Source: an uncultured Candidatus Saccharibacteria bacterium
Lineage (GTDB): Bacteria; Patescibacteriota; Saccharimonadia; Saccharimonadales; Saccharimonadaceae
DNA: 64,000 nt
Assembly (NCBI GenBank): GCA_938030095.1
Contig: CALHGK010000005.1
Location: 133,213-197,212, forward strand
Reading direction: 5' to 3'
Each line of letters starts with the position of its first letter. Positions within the stretch are counted from its first letter, which is position 1. Below the pieces are notes generated by a model. The model saw only the letters and a list, made by a program, of their open reading frames with translations, made no database searches and was not told the DNA's origin. A program made the position numbers and the translations under genes. Shown here in pieces: positions 25,048-32,141 of the stretch.

Positions 25048-26076
25048 TCACGCCGCTGGCATCTCGAGCGGTTCTTGCACAATGGTGATGCCGAATTTTT
25101 CCTCTACCGTGCGAATAATCTCCTCGCGAGCGGCAGCAAGATCGTGGTAGCTGGTAGCCGATTGATTGATGAGCACGACTGCATTCTTATCGTGTACCTT
25201 CATGCCGTGGAGAACGCTACCTTTGAGCCCCGCTTGCTCGATGAGCCAGCCTGATGGCACCTTAACGCGCCCCTCGGGCAGCGCATAGTGCGGTACTGTG
25301 GGGTAGTGCTGCTGGAGCTGAGCAAATGCCTCGCTGGAAATAATCGCGTTTTTGAAGAACGAGCCAGTATTGGGGAGCTTGGCAGGGTCGGGCAGCTTAC
25401 CAGCGCGGATCGTCATAACGGCCTGGCGGATGTCTTGCGGAGTAGGTGCTGCAATGGCGTGGGTGGTGAGATAATCCTGAACGGCTTGGTAGAAGGGTGG
25501 CTGTGGCAAGCCCTTGCGTAGGCGGAGCGTTATACTTGTGATGATATATCGCCCCATCTCACGGCCGCGGAAGATGCTGTGCCGGTACGAGAACTCGCAG
25601 TCGGCAGCGCTGAGCGACACAAACCGCTCTTGCTTGCGATCATATGCCTCGAGCGAGACAAGTGTGTCGGCAATTTCCTGCCCATACGCACCAACGTTCT
25701 GTACTGGCGCAGCGCCTGCTGTGCCTGGGATGGCCGATAGTGCTTCAATGCCACTCAGGCCACTGGCCACTGTTTTTGCTACGACATCATCAAGAATCTC
25801 TCCGGCACCAACGGTAATTGTCGTTGATTCATCATCCTCAGCAACGACCGAGAAGCCTGGGATGCGGTTGCGCGCCACGATGCCAGCAAAGCCGCTGTCT
25901 TGAGCCAGAGTGTTGCTCCCGCCACCAAGGACGAAGAGCTCAGCCTGCTGCTGGCGGGCCATCGTACACACCGCCACGACGTCATCGTTGGTATAGAGGT
26001 CGACCATAGTATGGGTGTTGCCGCCAAGCTGCATCGTCAAATATGGTTTGAGTGAAACGTCAGTACGAATATCCAT
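25048..26076 (-). CDS. murB: UDP-N-acetylenolpyruvoylglucosamine reductase
   Basis: MurB reduces the product of MurA to UDP-MurNAc using NADPH and FAD. The 342-residue protein shows the FAD-binding VLGGGSNTL and AIPGTAGAAPVQNVGAYGQE motifs. It also has the YRHSIFRG segment, the catalytic Ser in NTGSFFKNA and the C-terminal substrate Glu region. The length and the extra C-terminal loop are of the E. coli type I kind. The start at 26076 lies 7 bases after a palindromic operator identical in arms to that of HTH-murA. The gene is monocistronic. Confidence 0.96.
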   Translation of the reverse strand: MDIRTDVSLKPYLTMQLGGNTHTMVDLYTNDDVVAVCTMARQQQAELFVLGGGSNTLAQDSGFAGIVARNRIPGFSVVAEDDESTTITVGAGEILDDVVAKTVASGLSGIEALSAIPGTAGAAPVQNVGAYGQEIADTLVSLEAYDRKQERFVSLSAADCEFSYRHSIFRGREMGRYIITSITLRLRKGLPQPPFYQAVQDYLTTHAIAAPTPQDIRQAVMTIRAGKLPDPAKLPNTGSFFKNAIISSEAFAQLQQHYPTVPHYALPEGRVKVPSGWLIEQAGLKGSVLHGMKVHDKNAVVLINQSATSYHDLAAAREEIIRTVEEKFGITIVQEPLEMPAA

Positions 26077-26083
26077 AGGTATA

Positions 26084-26103
26084 ATATATCACCCATGATA
26101 TAT
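26084..26103. promoter_or_regulatory. Palindromic operator over the murB promoter
   Basis: ATATATCA-CCCA-TGATATAT (plus strand), the same 8+8 arms and 4-bp spacer as at 20706-20725. On the minus strand a TTGCAG -35 is separated by 17 bp from a TG-extended -10 TATATT. The palindrome fills the spacer and covers the start of the -10, 7 bases before the ATG. Confidence 0.8.
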
Positions 26104-26333
26104 ATCTGCAAGGTGATCCAGCCTGAATCTGAATAACAAGACGATAGGATACGATGTCTGTAATATATCGTGATGAAATATACCAATCGTGTCTATAGAT
26201 TTGAGATGCTATAAGGAACATTTCCTAGAGTAGCACCGATCCTTAGAGCTCAGCGTTAGGACTGTGCGCCGATAACAGCAACATGAGAGAGCAATGATAT
26301 AAATTCTGCTGAGTTACAGAGGTTAAGTAACGG

Positions 26334-27164
26334 CTAATTCTTACTAGACTTGACTGTTGCCTGTGCTGCTTGGATAACGTGGTCGATCATCACAGCGATG
26401 GTGAGAGGGCCCACGCCGCCTTTTTCTGGGGTGAGAGTGACGTCGCTGCGCTCGCGCAGGCTTGGGTCAACGTCGCCAACAATGACACCGCCTTCGCTTG
26501 CTGTGCCGGCATCGACGACCACTGCACCTGCTTTGACCATATCCGCTGTGATGAGATGGGGTTGGCCAGTGGCGGTGATGATGACGTCGCTTGCGGCGAT
26601 GAACTCTGTAGTATTGGGTGTTTGGCGGTCGCATACCGTCACAGCCAAGCCACGGTCGCGCCACAGCCGCTCCAGTGGTGCGCCTACTAACCGCCCTCGC
26701 CCAATGATGGCGAGTTGCTTATCGTCGAGGCTAATATTATAACCCGCCAGTAGCCAATCGATTGCTTGCGCCGTTGCTGGCGTATAGGCGGCCTGCGGGC
26801 CACTCAAGCCATCGACATCCTTGGCGGGAGAGATGCGCTGAACGATGGCGTCTGTTTGTGACGGATCGTTGAGCGGCAGTTGGACGATAATGCCATGGAT
26901 GTGGGGGTTATTATTTGCTCGGTCGATCGCAGCTGGCATATTCGCCTCGGCGGTTGGCGCTACCTCTGTCTCAACGAGGATATCGGCGGCATAGGCTTGC
27001 TTGTAGCGTACGTAGGCATTGATCGGCCCCGATGCATCGAGCGGGGTAATGATGAGCAGCTTGGGGGTAATGCCGTGCGCCTGGCGTAGGTGGCGCACCT
27101 GGCGGGCTTGGCGCTGCTTGATGAAGCTTGCGAGCTCGCGGCCGTTGAGCGATGGAGTGGGCAT
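26334..27164 (-). CDS. folD: FolD bifunctional methylenetetrahydrofolate dehydrogenase/cyclohydrolase
   Basis: FolD converts 5,10-methylene-THF to 10-formyl-THF with NADP. The 276-residue protein has the catalytic Lys in YVRYKQAYA, the HGIIVQLPLN and PAKDVDGL substrate motifs, and the dinucleotide-binding IIGRGRLVGAPL. It also has the C-terminal TLTPEKGGVGPLT. In most FolD proteins the nucleotide loop reads GRSxxVGxP; here it is GRGRLVGAP, a mild change. GAAAGGA lies about 10 bases before the ATG, so it has a short leader. With glyA it forms the one-carbon route to formyl-THF. Confidence 0.95.
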   Translation of the reverse strand: MPTPSLNGRELASFIKQRQARQVRHLRQAHGITPKLLIITPLDASGPINAYVRYKQAYAADILVETEVAPTAEANMPAAIDRANNNPHIHGIIVQLPLNDPSQTDAIVQRISPAKDVDGLSGPQAAYTPATAQAIDWLLAGYNISLDDKQLAIIGRGRLVGAPLERLWRDRGLAVTVCDRQTPNTTEFIAASDVIITATGQPHLITADMVKAGAVVVDAGTASEGGVIVGDVDPSLRERSDVTLTPEKGGVGPLTIAVMIDHVIQAAQATVKSSKN

Positions 27165-27219
27165 AAGGTGTAGTCCTTTCGTAAATATAATGGTTAATAC
27201 TTGTGATAGGTATCTCTAT

Positions 27220-27250
27220 AGCAAACAGTCCTCTGGCAATACCGAGGACT
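27220..27250 (-). terminator. Probable terminator of tRNA-Lys
   Basis: On the minus strand AGTCCTC (27250-27244) pairs with GAGGACT (27233-27227). A weak GTTTGC tract follows. Confidence 0.5.
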
Positions 27251-27258
27251 ACATACTA

Positions 27259-27335
27259 TGGAGGGCCAGGAGGGGCTCGAACCCTCGACACCCTGCTTAA
27301 GAGGCAGGTGCTCTAACCAGCTGAGCTACTGGCCC
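27259..27335 (-). tRNA. tRNA-Lys(CTT)
   Basis: The acceptor GGGCCAG pairs with CTGGCCC. The anticodon stem CCTGC/GCAGG holds loop CTCTTAA, anticodon CTT. CCA is encoded. The upstream leader is about 35 bases and includes a perfect hairpin (TTTGCAC/GTGCAAA, 27343-27361) after a TATAGT -10 box. Confidence 0.96.
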
Positions 27336-27511
27336 ATGTTATGTTTGCACTACCCGTGCAAAGCCCTTTTACTATAGCGGATAGCCTGGGGTTCTGTCAA
27401 GAGGTGGTGGAGCGAATTAAAAAAGCTTTCTTGTTGTATCCACATACGCTTGCTTGTCTTTTTGCCAAAAACGCATTACCATGGAGAGAGAGTTTAATCG
27501 GGAGAATAGCA

Positions 27512-28063
27512 ATGGCAAACCAACAACCTACAGCACAACCAACACCACCAGCTGAGACAGCATCGCAAGCAGCTCCAGCTGCTAGCCAACCAGTAGTGCC
27601 AGCCGCTGCGCCTGCACCGGTTGATACCTCACCGCGCAACTACTTGGCGGTTGTCGCTCTCGCTGCGTTTATGGGGCAGTACGGCTTGGCTCGTTGGTAT
27701 CGTGGCGACGAGCTGGGCAAAATCCGCTTTTGGATTGCGGTGGGCTGTACGGTAACGGCAGTCGTGCCGTATGTTAATATCGTTTCGATGTTGGGGCTGT
27801 CTGTCTTGTCTGTCTGGGGTATCGTCGACTTTTTCTTGCTGACGAGTACCACAGCAGATGCAAATGGTACGCCATACGTTGCGACCGAGCGCGACAAGAC
27901 GTGGGCGCAGGGGCTTAAAATCGCCTACATTGTTGGCCTTGTCTTGGTGGCAGTAGCGATTGTTGTCTTCTTGATCTTGCTGGCAGCTGGGGTGGTTGCG
28001 TGGCATAATACAATGACCACAACAGAATCCTTGCAGTCATCGAAGATTTATTATCCTCGCTAA
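27512..28063 (+). CDS. TM2-domain-like membrane protein with Ala/Pro/Gln-rich N-terminus
   Basis: The 183-residue protein opens with about 45 low-complexity residues rich in Ala, Pro, Gln and Thr. A TM2-type hairpin follows: GQYGLARWYRGDELGKIRF between helices and VWGIVDFFLL at the end (GxxGxxRFYxG...W.iiD pattern). There is also a further hydrophobic C-terminal helix. TM2 proteins are of unknown function in bacteria. I place the start at 27512 because GGGAG lies 7 bases upstream; the longer frame from 27341 would run through the tRNA-Lys promoter. It ends at a strong terminator. Confidence 0.8.
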   Translation: MANQQPTAQPTPPAETASQAAPAASQPVVPAAAPAPVDTSPRNYLAVVALAAFMGQYGLARWYRGDELGKIRFWIAVGCTVTAVVPYVNIVSMLGLSVLSVWGIVDFFLLTSTTADANGTPYVATERDKTWAQGLKIAYIVGLVLVAVAIVVFLILLAAGVVAWHNTMTTTESLQSSKIYYPR

Positions 28064-28085
28064 TAGCGGTTGTGGCAGTAGTGTA

Positions 28086-28121
28086 ACAAAAAGGGTTGGC
28101 AGTGTGCTAACCCCTTTTTGT
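28086..28121 (+). terminator. Intrinsic terminator of TM2-like gene
   Basis: ACAAAAAGGGTTGGC pairs with GCTAACCCCTTTTTGT around AGTGT, with a T-rich 3' arm. The stem is near-symmetric, so it may work on both strands. Confidence 0.8.
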
Positions 28122-28159
28122 ATGGTGTGGCCGTAAAATGAATAGCAAATAGTACTGTA

Positions 28160-28183
28160 TAAAGAAACCCAGACAAGCTGGGT
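28160..28183 (-). terminator. Intrinsic terminator of tRNA-Arg(TCG)
   Basis: On the minus strand ACCCAG pairs with CTGGGT around CTTGT. TTCTTTATAC follows. Confidence 0.6.
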
Positions 28184-28198
28184 AATATAGAACAAAGT

Positions 28199-28275
28199 TG
28201 GTACACCCGGCAGGATTCGAACCTGCGACCACTTGGTTCGAAGCCAAGTACTCTAATCCGCTGAGCTACGGGTGC
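28199..28275 (-). tRNA. tRNA-Arg(TCG)
   Basis: The acceptor GCACCCG pairs with CGGGTGT. The anticodon stem CTTGG/CCAAG holds loop CTTCGAA, anticodon TCG. The T-arm is GCAGG TTCGAAT CCTGC and CCA is encoded. A TACAAT -10 box lies 11 bases before the mature 5' end, so the leader is about 4 bases. Confidence 0.96.
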
Positions 28276-28629
28276 TTACTAGCCTTATTGTACCACCACT
28301 GACGTGAGAATCCAAACTGCCTCCAATTTGTGAGACTGATAGCATAAGGTTTATATGATATGTAATGTAGAAAAGTGAATAAGAGACTCAACAGTAACAT
28401 ACATGTCACGTATATAGAGATGAGAATAGGGGATGATGAGGAATTACTGGTGAGATGATTCACAAAGATAGCACATACGCCAAATGTAGTCATTAATCTG
28501 TTGATCGTTGAAGAATGCGCGGACTGGTTATTGTTGGTTGAGCTGAAGTTTTTTGCAATTGCACAAGGAAAATGATGTGGTAGAATTAAGTAAAATAATA
28601 AAAGATCTGTGAAAACAATGGAGGTAAAA
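28276..28629. other. AT-rich gap, no gene seen
   Basis: Between tRNA-Arg and the next gene. Apart from the tRNA promoter and GGAGG at 28620-28624 for the next gene, I see no supportable feature. It marks a drop in GC that continues into the following gene. Confidence 0.4.
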
Positions 28630-29355
28630 ATGCCAAGCATATTATATCAAAAATGGATAAGTGAATCTGGACTTGTTCCCGATGAATGGTTCAAAAACAC
28701 TGTCGTCAAATCTAAGGACTCGTGCGACGACCCTGTCTATCAAGAAGTGCTACGACTGTTCACCTTAGCCTATGGAGCAAGTTACTTTTCAGTACTTGAG
28801 TACGAAGAAGGTGAGCCGATGGCGCGTGAACATTATATCGATGCACTATCGTACTGCCTGGAGTATAAAGAACGGACTGAACGCCTAAATGACGATGTAG
28901 CACCCCAAGCTCCCGACACCTTCGATGCACAGTCCTTGCGCGACGGCGCAGACATCATTGTCGAAATTCTGAAACCTACAATCAATACAGAATTCTGCCG
29001 AGATGCTGTTTGTCATACGATGGAGTATGCCACCGAAACAGCACTTCCTCGCCTTGCCAAGGACATGAGTCAAGATTCAGTCGAATGGCTTCGTGAAGAC
29101 TACGAGTGGTTCCATTACAATAGCTACTCTGATGAGTTCGATCGTGTACATAACGTGCTTGCAACACTCGAGTGGTTTGTCGACAAAGGACTGCTAACAG
29201 ACGCGGAGCAAATACAGCAGCTGCAAGACTACCGCACACAGCTCGCGGCTTTTGATGAACAGATACGTCCTTTACTGCCACGACTCCGAGGCTTGCGATT
29301 TGATGGTTTTCAACTTGACGAGTTGGCCGCCGAGCGGTGTTGGTGGCTTCACTAG
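28630..29355 (+). CDS. Hypothetical acidic cytosolic protein
   Basis: The 241-residue protein is acidic and mostly helical by inspection, with no signal peptide or membrane helix. Cys, Trp and Tyr are fairly frequent (YEWFHYNSYSDEF, CWWLH at the end). I do not recognise a family. GGAGG lies 5 bases before ATG 28630, so I start there and not at 28609. Composition is more AT-rich than housekeeping genes around it, suggesting an accessory gene. It overlaps nothing and converges on the response regulator gene 12 bases away. Confidence 0.7.
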   Translation: MPSILYQKWISESGLVPDEWFKNTVVKSKDSCDDPVYQEVLRLFTLAYGASYFSVLEYEEGEPMAREHYIDALSYCLEYKERTERLNDDVAPQAPDTFDAQSLRDGADIIVEILKPTINTEFCRDAVCHTMEYATETALPRLAKDMSQDSVEWLREDYEWFHYNSYSDEFDRVHNVLATLEWFVDKGLLTDAEQIQQLQDYRTQLAAFDEQIRPLLPRLRGLRFDGFQLDELAAERCWWLH

Positions 29356-29367
29356 TAGTTTAGTTTG

Positions 29368-29757
29368 TTACTGTTCCGTTATCACCCCACGCTCCGCCAA
29401 AGCTTCCTCTACTCGCTTGACGACTTGGCTGGGGGTGAGTTCGGCTTTGACGATGTAGCTGTGAACATCGAGGTGCTGGAGCTTCTTGGGGGCTTCTTCG
29501 TGGCCAAGGTTGGTAAGGATGATAACAGGGATGGCCTTGCCCCATGAGTAGGCGCGGATGTGCTCGAGCGTGTCGGCGCCATTGAGGTGGGGCATCTGGA
29601 GGTCGAGCAAGATGATATCGGGGTGAGTTCGCTGCACGAGCATGATGCCAGCTTTGCCATCGCCCGCGACTTCCACCGCAAAGCCAGCCGCTTCGAACTT
29701 CATACGGTACATTTGGCTGATGGTTTGGTCGTCTTCGATGATGGCAATTTTAACCAT
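29368..29757 (-). CDS. Single-domain CheY-like response regulator
   Basis: The 129-residue protein is only a receiver domain. Acidic residues lie at 9-10 (IIEDD), the phosphoacceptor is Asp52 in IILLDLQMP, Thr is in VIILTNLG, and the conserved Lys is in SYIVKAEL. It has no DNA-binding output, so it probably signals by protein contact, for example to a pilus or a phosphorelay partner. The start at 29757 follows a TATTAT box by 7 bases. It is divergent from the histidine kinase gene and shares the same -10 sequence, so the two are a cognate pair. Confidence 0.9.
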   Translation of the reverse strand: MVKIAIIEDDQTISQMYRMKFEAAGFAVEVAGDGKAGIMLVQRTHPDIILLDLQMPHLNGADTLEHIRAYSWGKAIPVIILTNLGHEEAPKKLQHLDVHSYIVKAELTPSQVVKRVEEALAERGVITEQ

Positions 29758-29763
29758 TTGCTT

Positions 29764-29770
29764 TATAATA
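29764..29770. promoter_or_regulatory. Shared bidirectional -10 element
   Basis: The 7-bp sequence TATAATA reads TATAAT rightward (29764-29769; kinase, 12 bases before its ATG) and TATTAT leftward (29770-29765; regulator, 7 bases before its ATG). Both promoters use the same bases, so they should exclude each other at any moment. Confidence 0.7.
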
Positions 29771-29781
29771 GCAGGTGTAGC

Positions 29782-31092
29782 ATGAAAATGGAACAAAATC
29801 ACCCAAAATCAAGTACCATATCTATACCAGCAGAGCCCCTGGTAGCACTGGGTAGCGCGCTAGCTCGTGCGACTGACTTTGCAGAGGTGGTGGCAGCGGT
29901 ACGCACAGCGCTAAGGGTAGTTGCCCGACCGACTTGGTGTGGAGTGGTGGTAATGGTGGATGGAGCGCCGCCGCTAATTGACTTGCCAGATGAATGCACT
30001 ACCTCTGTTAATGCACTCTTGCCGCTATGTAAAGAAGCAACAGTGCGCACAATGACCGCCATGCTACCCAAGCGCCACGCACTTCGTCGTTACAACATTG
30101 CTGTGGTGTTGCGGCTGGTGTGGCAGTGTAATCACTGTGGATATATCGTGCTGGGCCCGCCGGCTGAGCGAGCCACGTATACTGCTGCGCAGCGAGCCAC
30201 TCTTGCAATGATAGCCCAGCAATGCGCAGTGACGCTGATGGCGCAGCAGTGCCATAATACCACGCAGCAGTTTCAGCAACAGCTCACCCAAGCGGTAGAC
30301 CGCGCGACGCGCCAACTACGCGCCTCTAACCGCCGCCTGCGCGAGCTCGATGCCGCGAAGGATGAGTTTGTTAGTATGGCGAGCCACCAGCTGCGTACGC
30401 CGCTCACTAGTGTGAAGGGCTATATATCGATGGTGCTAGAGGGTGACGCTGGTGAGATCAATGCCACGCAGCGCACCTTCCTCACCGAGGCCTTTACTAG
30501 TAGTGAGCGGATGGTGCAGCTGATTGGCAACTTCCTTAATGTGTCGCGCATCCGCACTGGCAACTTTACAATCGACTTCCATCCAGGTGATGTTGCCGCG
30601 CTGGTGGTAGAGAGCATTGAGTCTATTCAGCTCATCGCCGAGCGCCACCATTTGCGGGTGGATTATCGATCGCATGGAGTTATACCGCCTCTGTTGATCG
30701 ACGAAAATAAACTCCGGCAAGTTATCGTTAATTATATCGATAATGCTATTTACTATTCGCCGGGTGCTGATGTTATTACGGTGCGACTCTACCCCAAGGA
30801 TGGCTGGGTGGTGTGCACGGTGCAAGATCATGGCATTGGGGTGCCGCAGGGCGAGCAGCGCAAGATCTTTACGAAATTCTTTCGGGCGCACAATGCCCAG
30901 TTGCAGCGGCCCGATGGCACAGGGATTGGGCTGTTCTTGGCAAAAAAGATCGTGCTGGGGCACCATGGCGAACTGATCTTTCATTCGCGGGAGGGGCAGG
31001 GGAGCACCTTTGGCTTCCGCCTGCCGATCGATCGTCTTACGCCGCGCCAGGGCACATCGCCAAACGAAAATCACTCCCCACACGGGAAGTGA
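29782..31092 (+). CDS. Soluble GAF-type sensor histidine kinase
   Basis: The 436-residue protein has no membrane helix. Residues about 15-160 resemble a GAF sensor domain. A coiled-coil (about 165-190) leads to HisKA with the phosphoacceptor His in FVSMASHQLRTPLT (about residue 201). HATPase_c follows, with N box (VIVNYIDNAIYYSP), G1 (VQDHGIGVP), F box (FTKFFRA) and G2 (GTGIGLFLAKKI), all intact. I start it at 29782, the first ATG after the shared TATAAT. It probably phosphorylates the divergent receiver protein. Its 3' end overlaps the predicted terminator of the antisense ncRNA. Confidence 0.9.
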   Translation: MKMEQNHPKSSTISIPAEPLVALGSALARATDFAEVVAAVRTALRVVARPTWCGVVVMVDGAPPLIDLPDECTTSVNALLPLCKEATVRTMTAMLPKRHALRRYNIAVVLRLVWQCNHCGYIVLGPPAERATYTAAQRATLAMIAQQCAVTLMAQQCHNTTQQFQQQLTQAVDRATRQLRASNRRLRELDAAKDEFVSMASHQLRTPLTSVKGYISMVLEGDAGEINATQRTFLTEAFTSSERMVQLIGNFLNVSRIRTGNFTIDFHPGDVAALVVESIESIQLIAERHHLRVDYRSHGVIPPLLIDENKLRQVIVNYIDNAIYYSPGADVITVRLYPKDGWVVCTVQDHGIGVPQGEQRKIFTKFFRAHNAQLQRPDGTGIGLFLAKKIVLGHHGELIFHSREGQGSTFGFRLPIDRLTPRQGTSPNENHSPHGK

Positions 31093-31299
31093 AAATCGCA
31101 CATCTCCTGGGCTGGGTAAGACGCCCGAGGAGTCCTCCTTTGCTTGGCACCTCTCGCACGGGTGTCAAGTGTGAATTTGCACAGTTATAGCACGGACAAA
31201 CCAGACAAATGCAGTATGGGTTCTCCTGCATCTCGTGGCTTGCGATGGCTGTATCGAGTGCTGTTTGTGTTAGTTGTCTCCACCATGCAAGTGCATGAC
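31063..31299 (-). ncRNA. Candidate structured small RNA (about 235 nt)
   Basis: A perfect promoter (TTGACA, 17 bp, TGC-TACACT) drives this strand, but the only frame after it is MHLHGGDN and a stop (31296-31270). The rest folds into several strong hairpins: ATGCAG/CTGCAT; TTGACACC/GGTGCCAA; and CTCCT-C-GGGC/GCCC-AGGAG. It ends at CACTTCCC/GGGGAGTG followed by ATTTTCGTTT, a terminator on this strand. I could not match it to RNase P RNA, tmRNA or SRP RNA. It could be a 6S-like or lineage-specific RNA, or a leader-peptide RNA. Confidence 0.45.
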
Positions 31300-31305
31300 A
31301 CGATC

Positions 31306-31334
31306 AGTGTAGCATCACGCCTAGGGTATGTCAA
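31306..31334 (-). promoter_or_regulatory. Consensus sigma70 promoter of the candidate ncRNA
   Basis: On the minus strand, TTGACA (31334-31329), a 17-bp spacer and TG-extended -10 TACACT (31311-31306). It is among the best promoters in the window. Confidence 0.8.
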
Positions 31335-31393
31335 GCCTTTTTTACAACATTATCGCTAGACAAGGGCCGATTTTTTTGCTATAGTGACTAAGC

Positions 31394-31468
31394 GGCCTCA
31401 TCGTCTAGCGGTTAGGACACTGGGTTCTCATCCCAGCAACCGGGGTTCGATTCCCCGTGAGGTCACCA
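31394..31468 (+). tRNA. tRNA-Glu(CTC)
   Basis: The acceptor GGCCTCA pairs with TGAGGTC. The anticodon stem CTGGG/CCCAG holds loop TTCTCAT, anticodon CTC. The T-arm is CGGGG TTCGATT CCCCG and CCA is encoded. TATAGT at 31380-31385 puts transcription start about 2 bases before the mature end. Confidence 0.96.
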
Positions 31469-31481
31469 TGGATTTATTATG

Positions 31482-31505
31482 ATGGCTCGTTGGAGCCATT
31501 TTTTA
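31482..31505 (+). terminator. Intrinsic terminator of tRNA-Glu
   Basis: ATGGCTC (31482-31488) pairs perfectly with GAGCCAT (31493-31499). TTTTT follows. It also lies at the 3' end of the convergent GNAT gene. Confidence 0.75.
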
Positions 31506-31517
31506 ATGGAGCATTTA

Positions 31518-32096
31518 CTACCACTTCGCCCAACTCAGCTTCTCCCAATCAGCCTTTGCCAGTGTATACACCCTCCATTTCACTGCCTCGCCTGCAACTT
31601 CACCTTGCTCGATTCCCGCGTACCGGTAGCCAAGCTCTTCCAGCGCACTCCAGCTGCGGATATTTTGTACGTATGCCTTTGCCTCAATTATTGCAAATCC
31701 ACCCTCAGAAAACGCCCAATTGCAAGCTGCTTGCTTGGCGTAGCTCCCAAGGCCTTGACCCCAGTTTTTCGGATCGCCAATCAGTGTACAAAATGCCCCA
31801 GCTGTGACGCCGTATTTGTGGCTTAGTTTTCTTATCTCGTTAAGCTCAATATTGCCAACGATTTCGCCATCACGCTCGATCATCCAGCTATACCGATCGT
31901 CATCGTCAAGCATATTTTGGAGATGCGCCACCTCATCTTCCTCCGTCATCTGCGAAAAATCCGCACCCAAATACTGCGTCACCTCTGGCTGGCGAATCCA
32001 CGCTGTGGTAATCGGCGCATAAGCCGGGCTTGGCGCTACCAAGCGCAGCGTCTGGGTTTGGCTATAGGAGGGTAGGGTGAGGGTGCGTGTATACAT
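31518..32096 (-). CDS. GNAT-family N-acetyltransferase (RimJ/RimL-like)
   Basis: The 192-residue protein has the GNAT order: substrate strand LRLVAPSPAYAP, MIERDGEIVGNIEL, the acetyl-CoA loop IGDPKNWGQGLGSYAKQAACNWAF and the C-terminal AKAYVQNIRSWSALEELGYRYAG. The R/Q-G-x-G-x-A loop appears as GQGLGSYA. Members acetylate ribosomal protein N-termini, small amines or antibiotics; the substrate is not readable. TATAAT overlaps an upstream ATG (32105), so 32096, 7 bases after the box, is the likely leaderless start. It is divergent from the glucanase gene. Confidence 0.85.
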   Translation of the reverse strand: MYTRTLTLPSYSQTQTLRLVAPSPAYAPITTAWIRQPEVTQYLGADFSQMTEEDEVAHLQNMLDDDDRYSWMIERDGEIVGNIELNEIRKLSHKYGVTAGAFCTLIGDPKNWGQGLGSYAKQAACNWAFSEGGFAIIEAKAYVQNIRSWSALEELGYRYAGIEQGEVAGEAVKWRVYTLAKADWEKLSWAKW

Positions 32097-32141
32097 ACTT
32101 GTCATTATAGTTTAGCCTTATATTTTGCTATAATAAAGCAT

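Noticed and set aside
26160..26190. Third MurA operator copy (AATATATCGTGATGAAATATA)
   Set aside because: Arms do not match exactly and the spacer differs; it is not beside a promoter.
31037..31231. 64-residue frame within the ncRNA region
   Set aside because: Its start has no ribosome site and it overlaps the strong hairpins and terminator; an RNA explains the region better.
31394..31468. Selenocysteine or suppressor tRNA among the eight tRNAs
   Set aside because: All have ordinary anticodons and arm lengths; TGA serves as a normal stop in several genes, so no recoding is implied.
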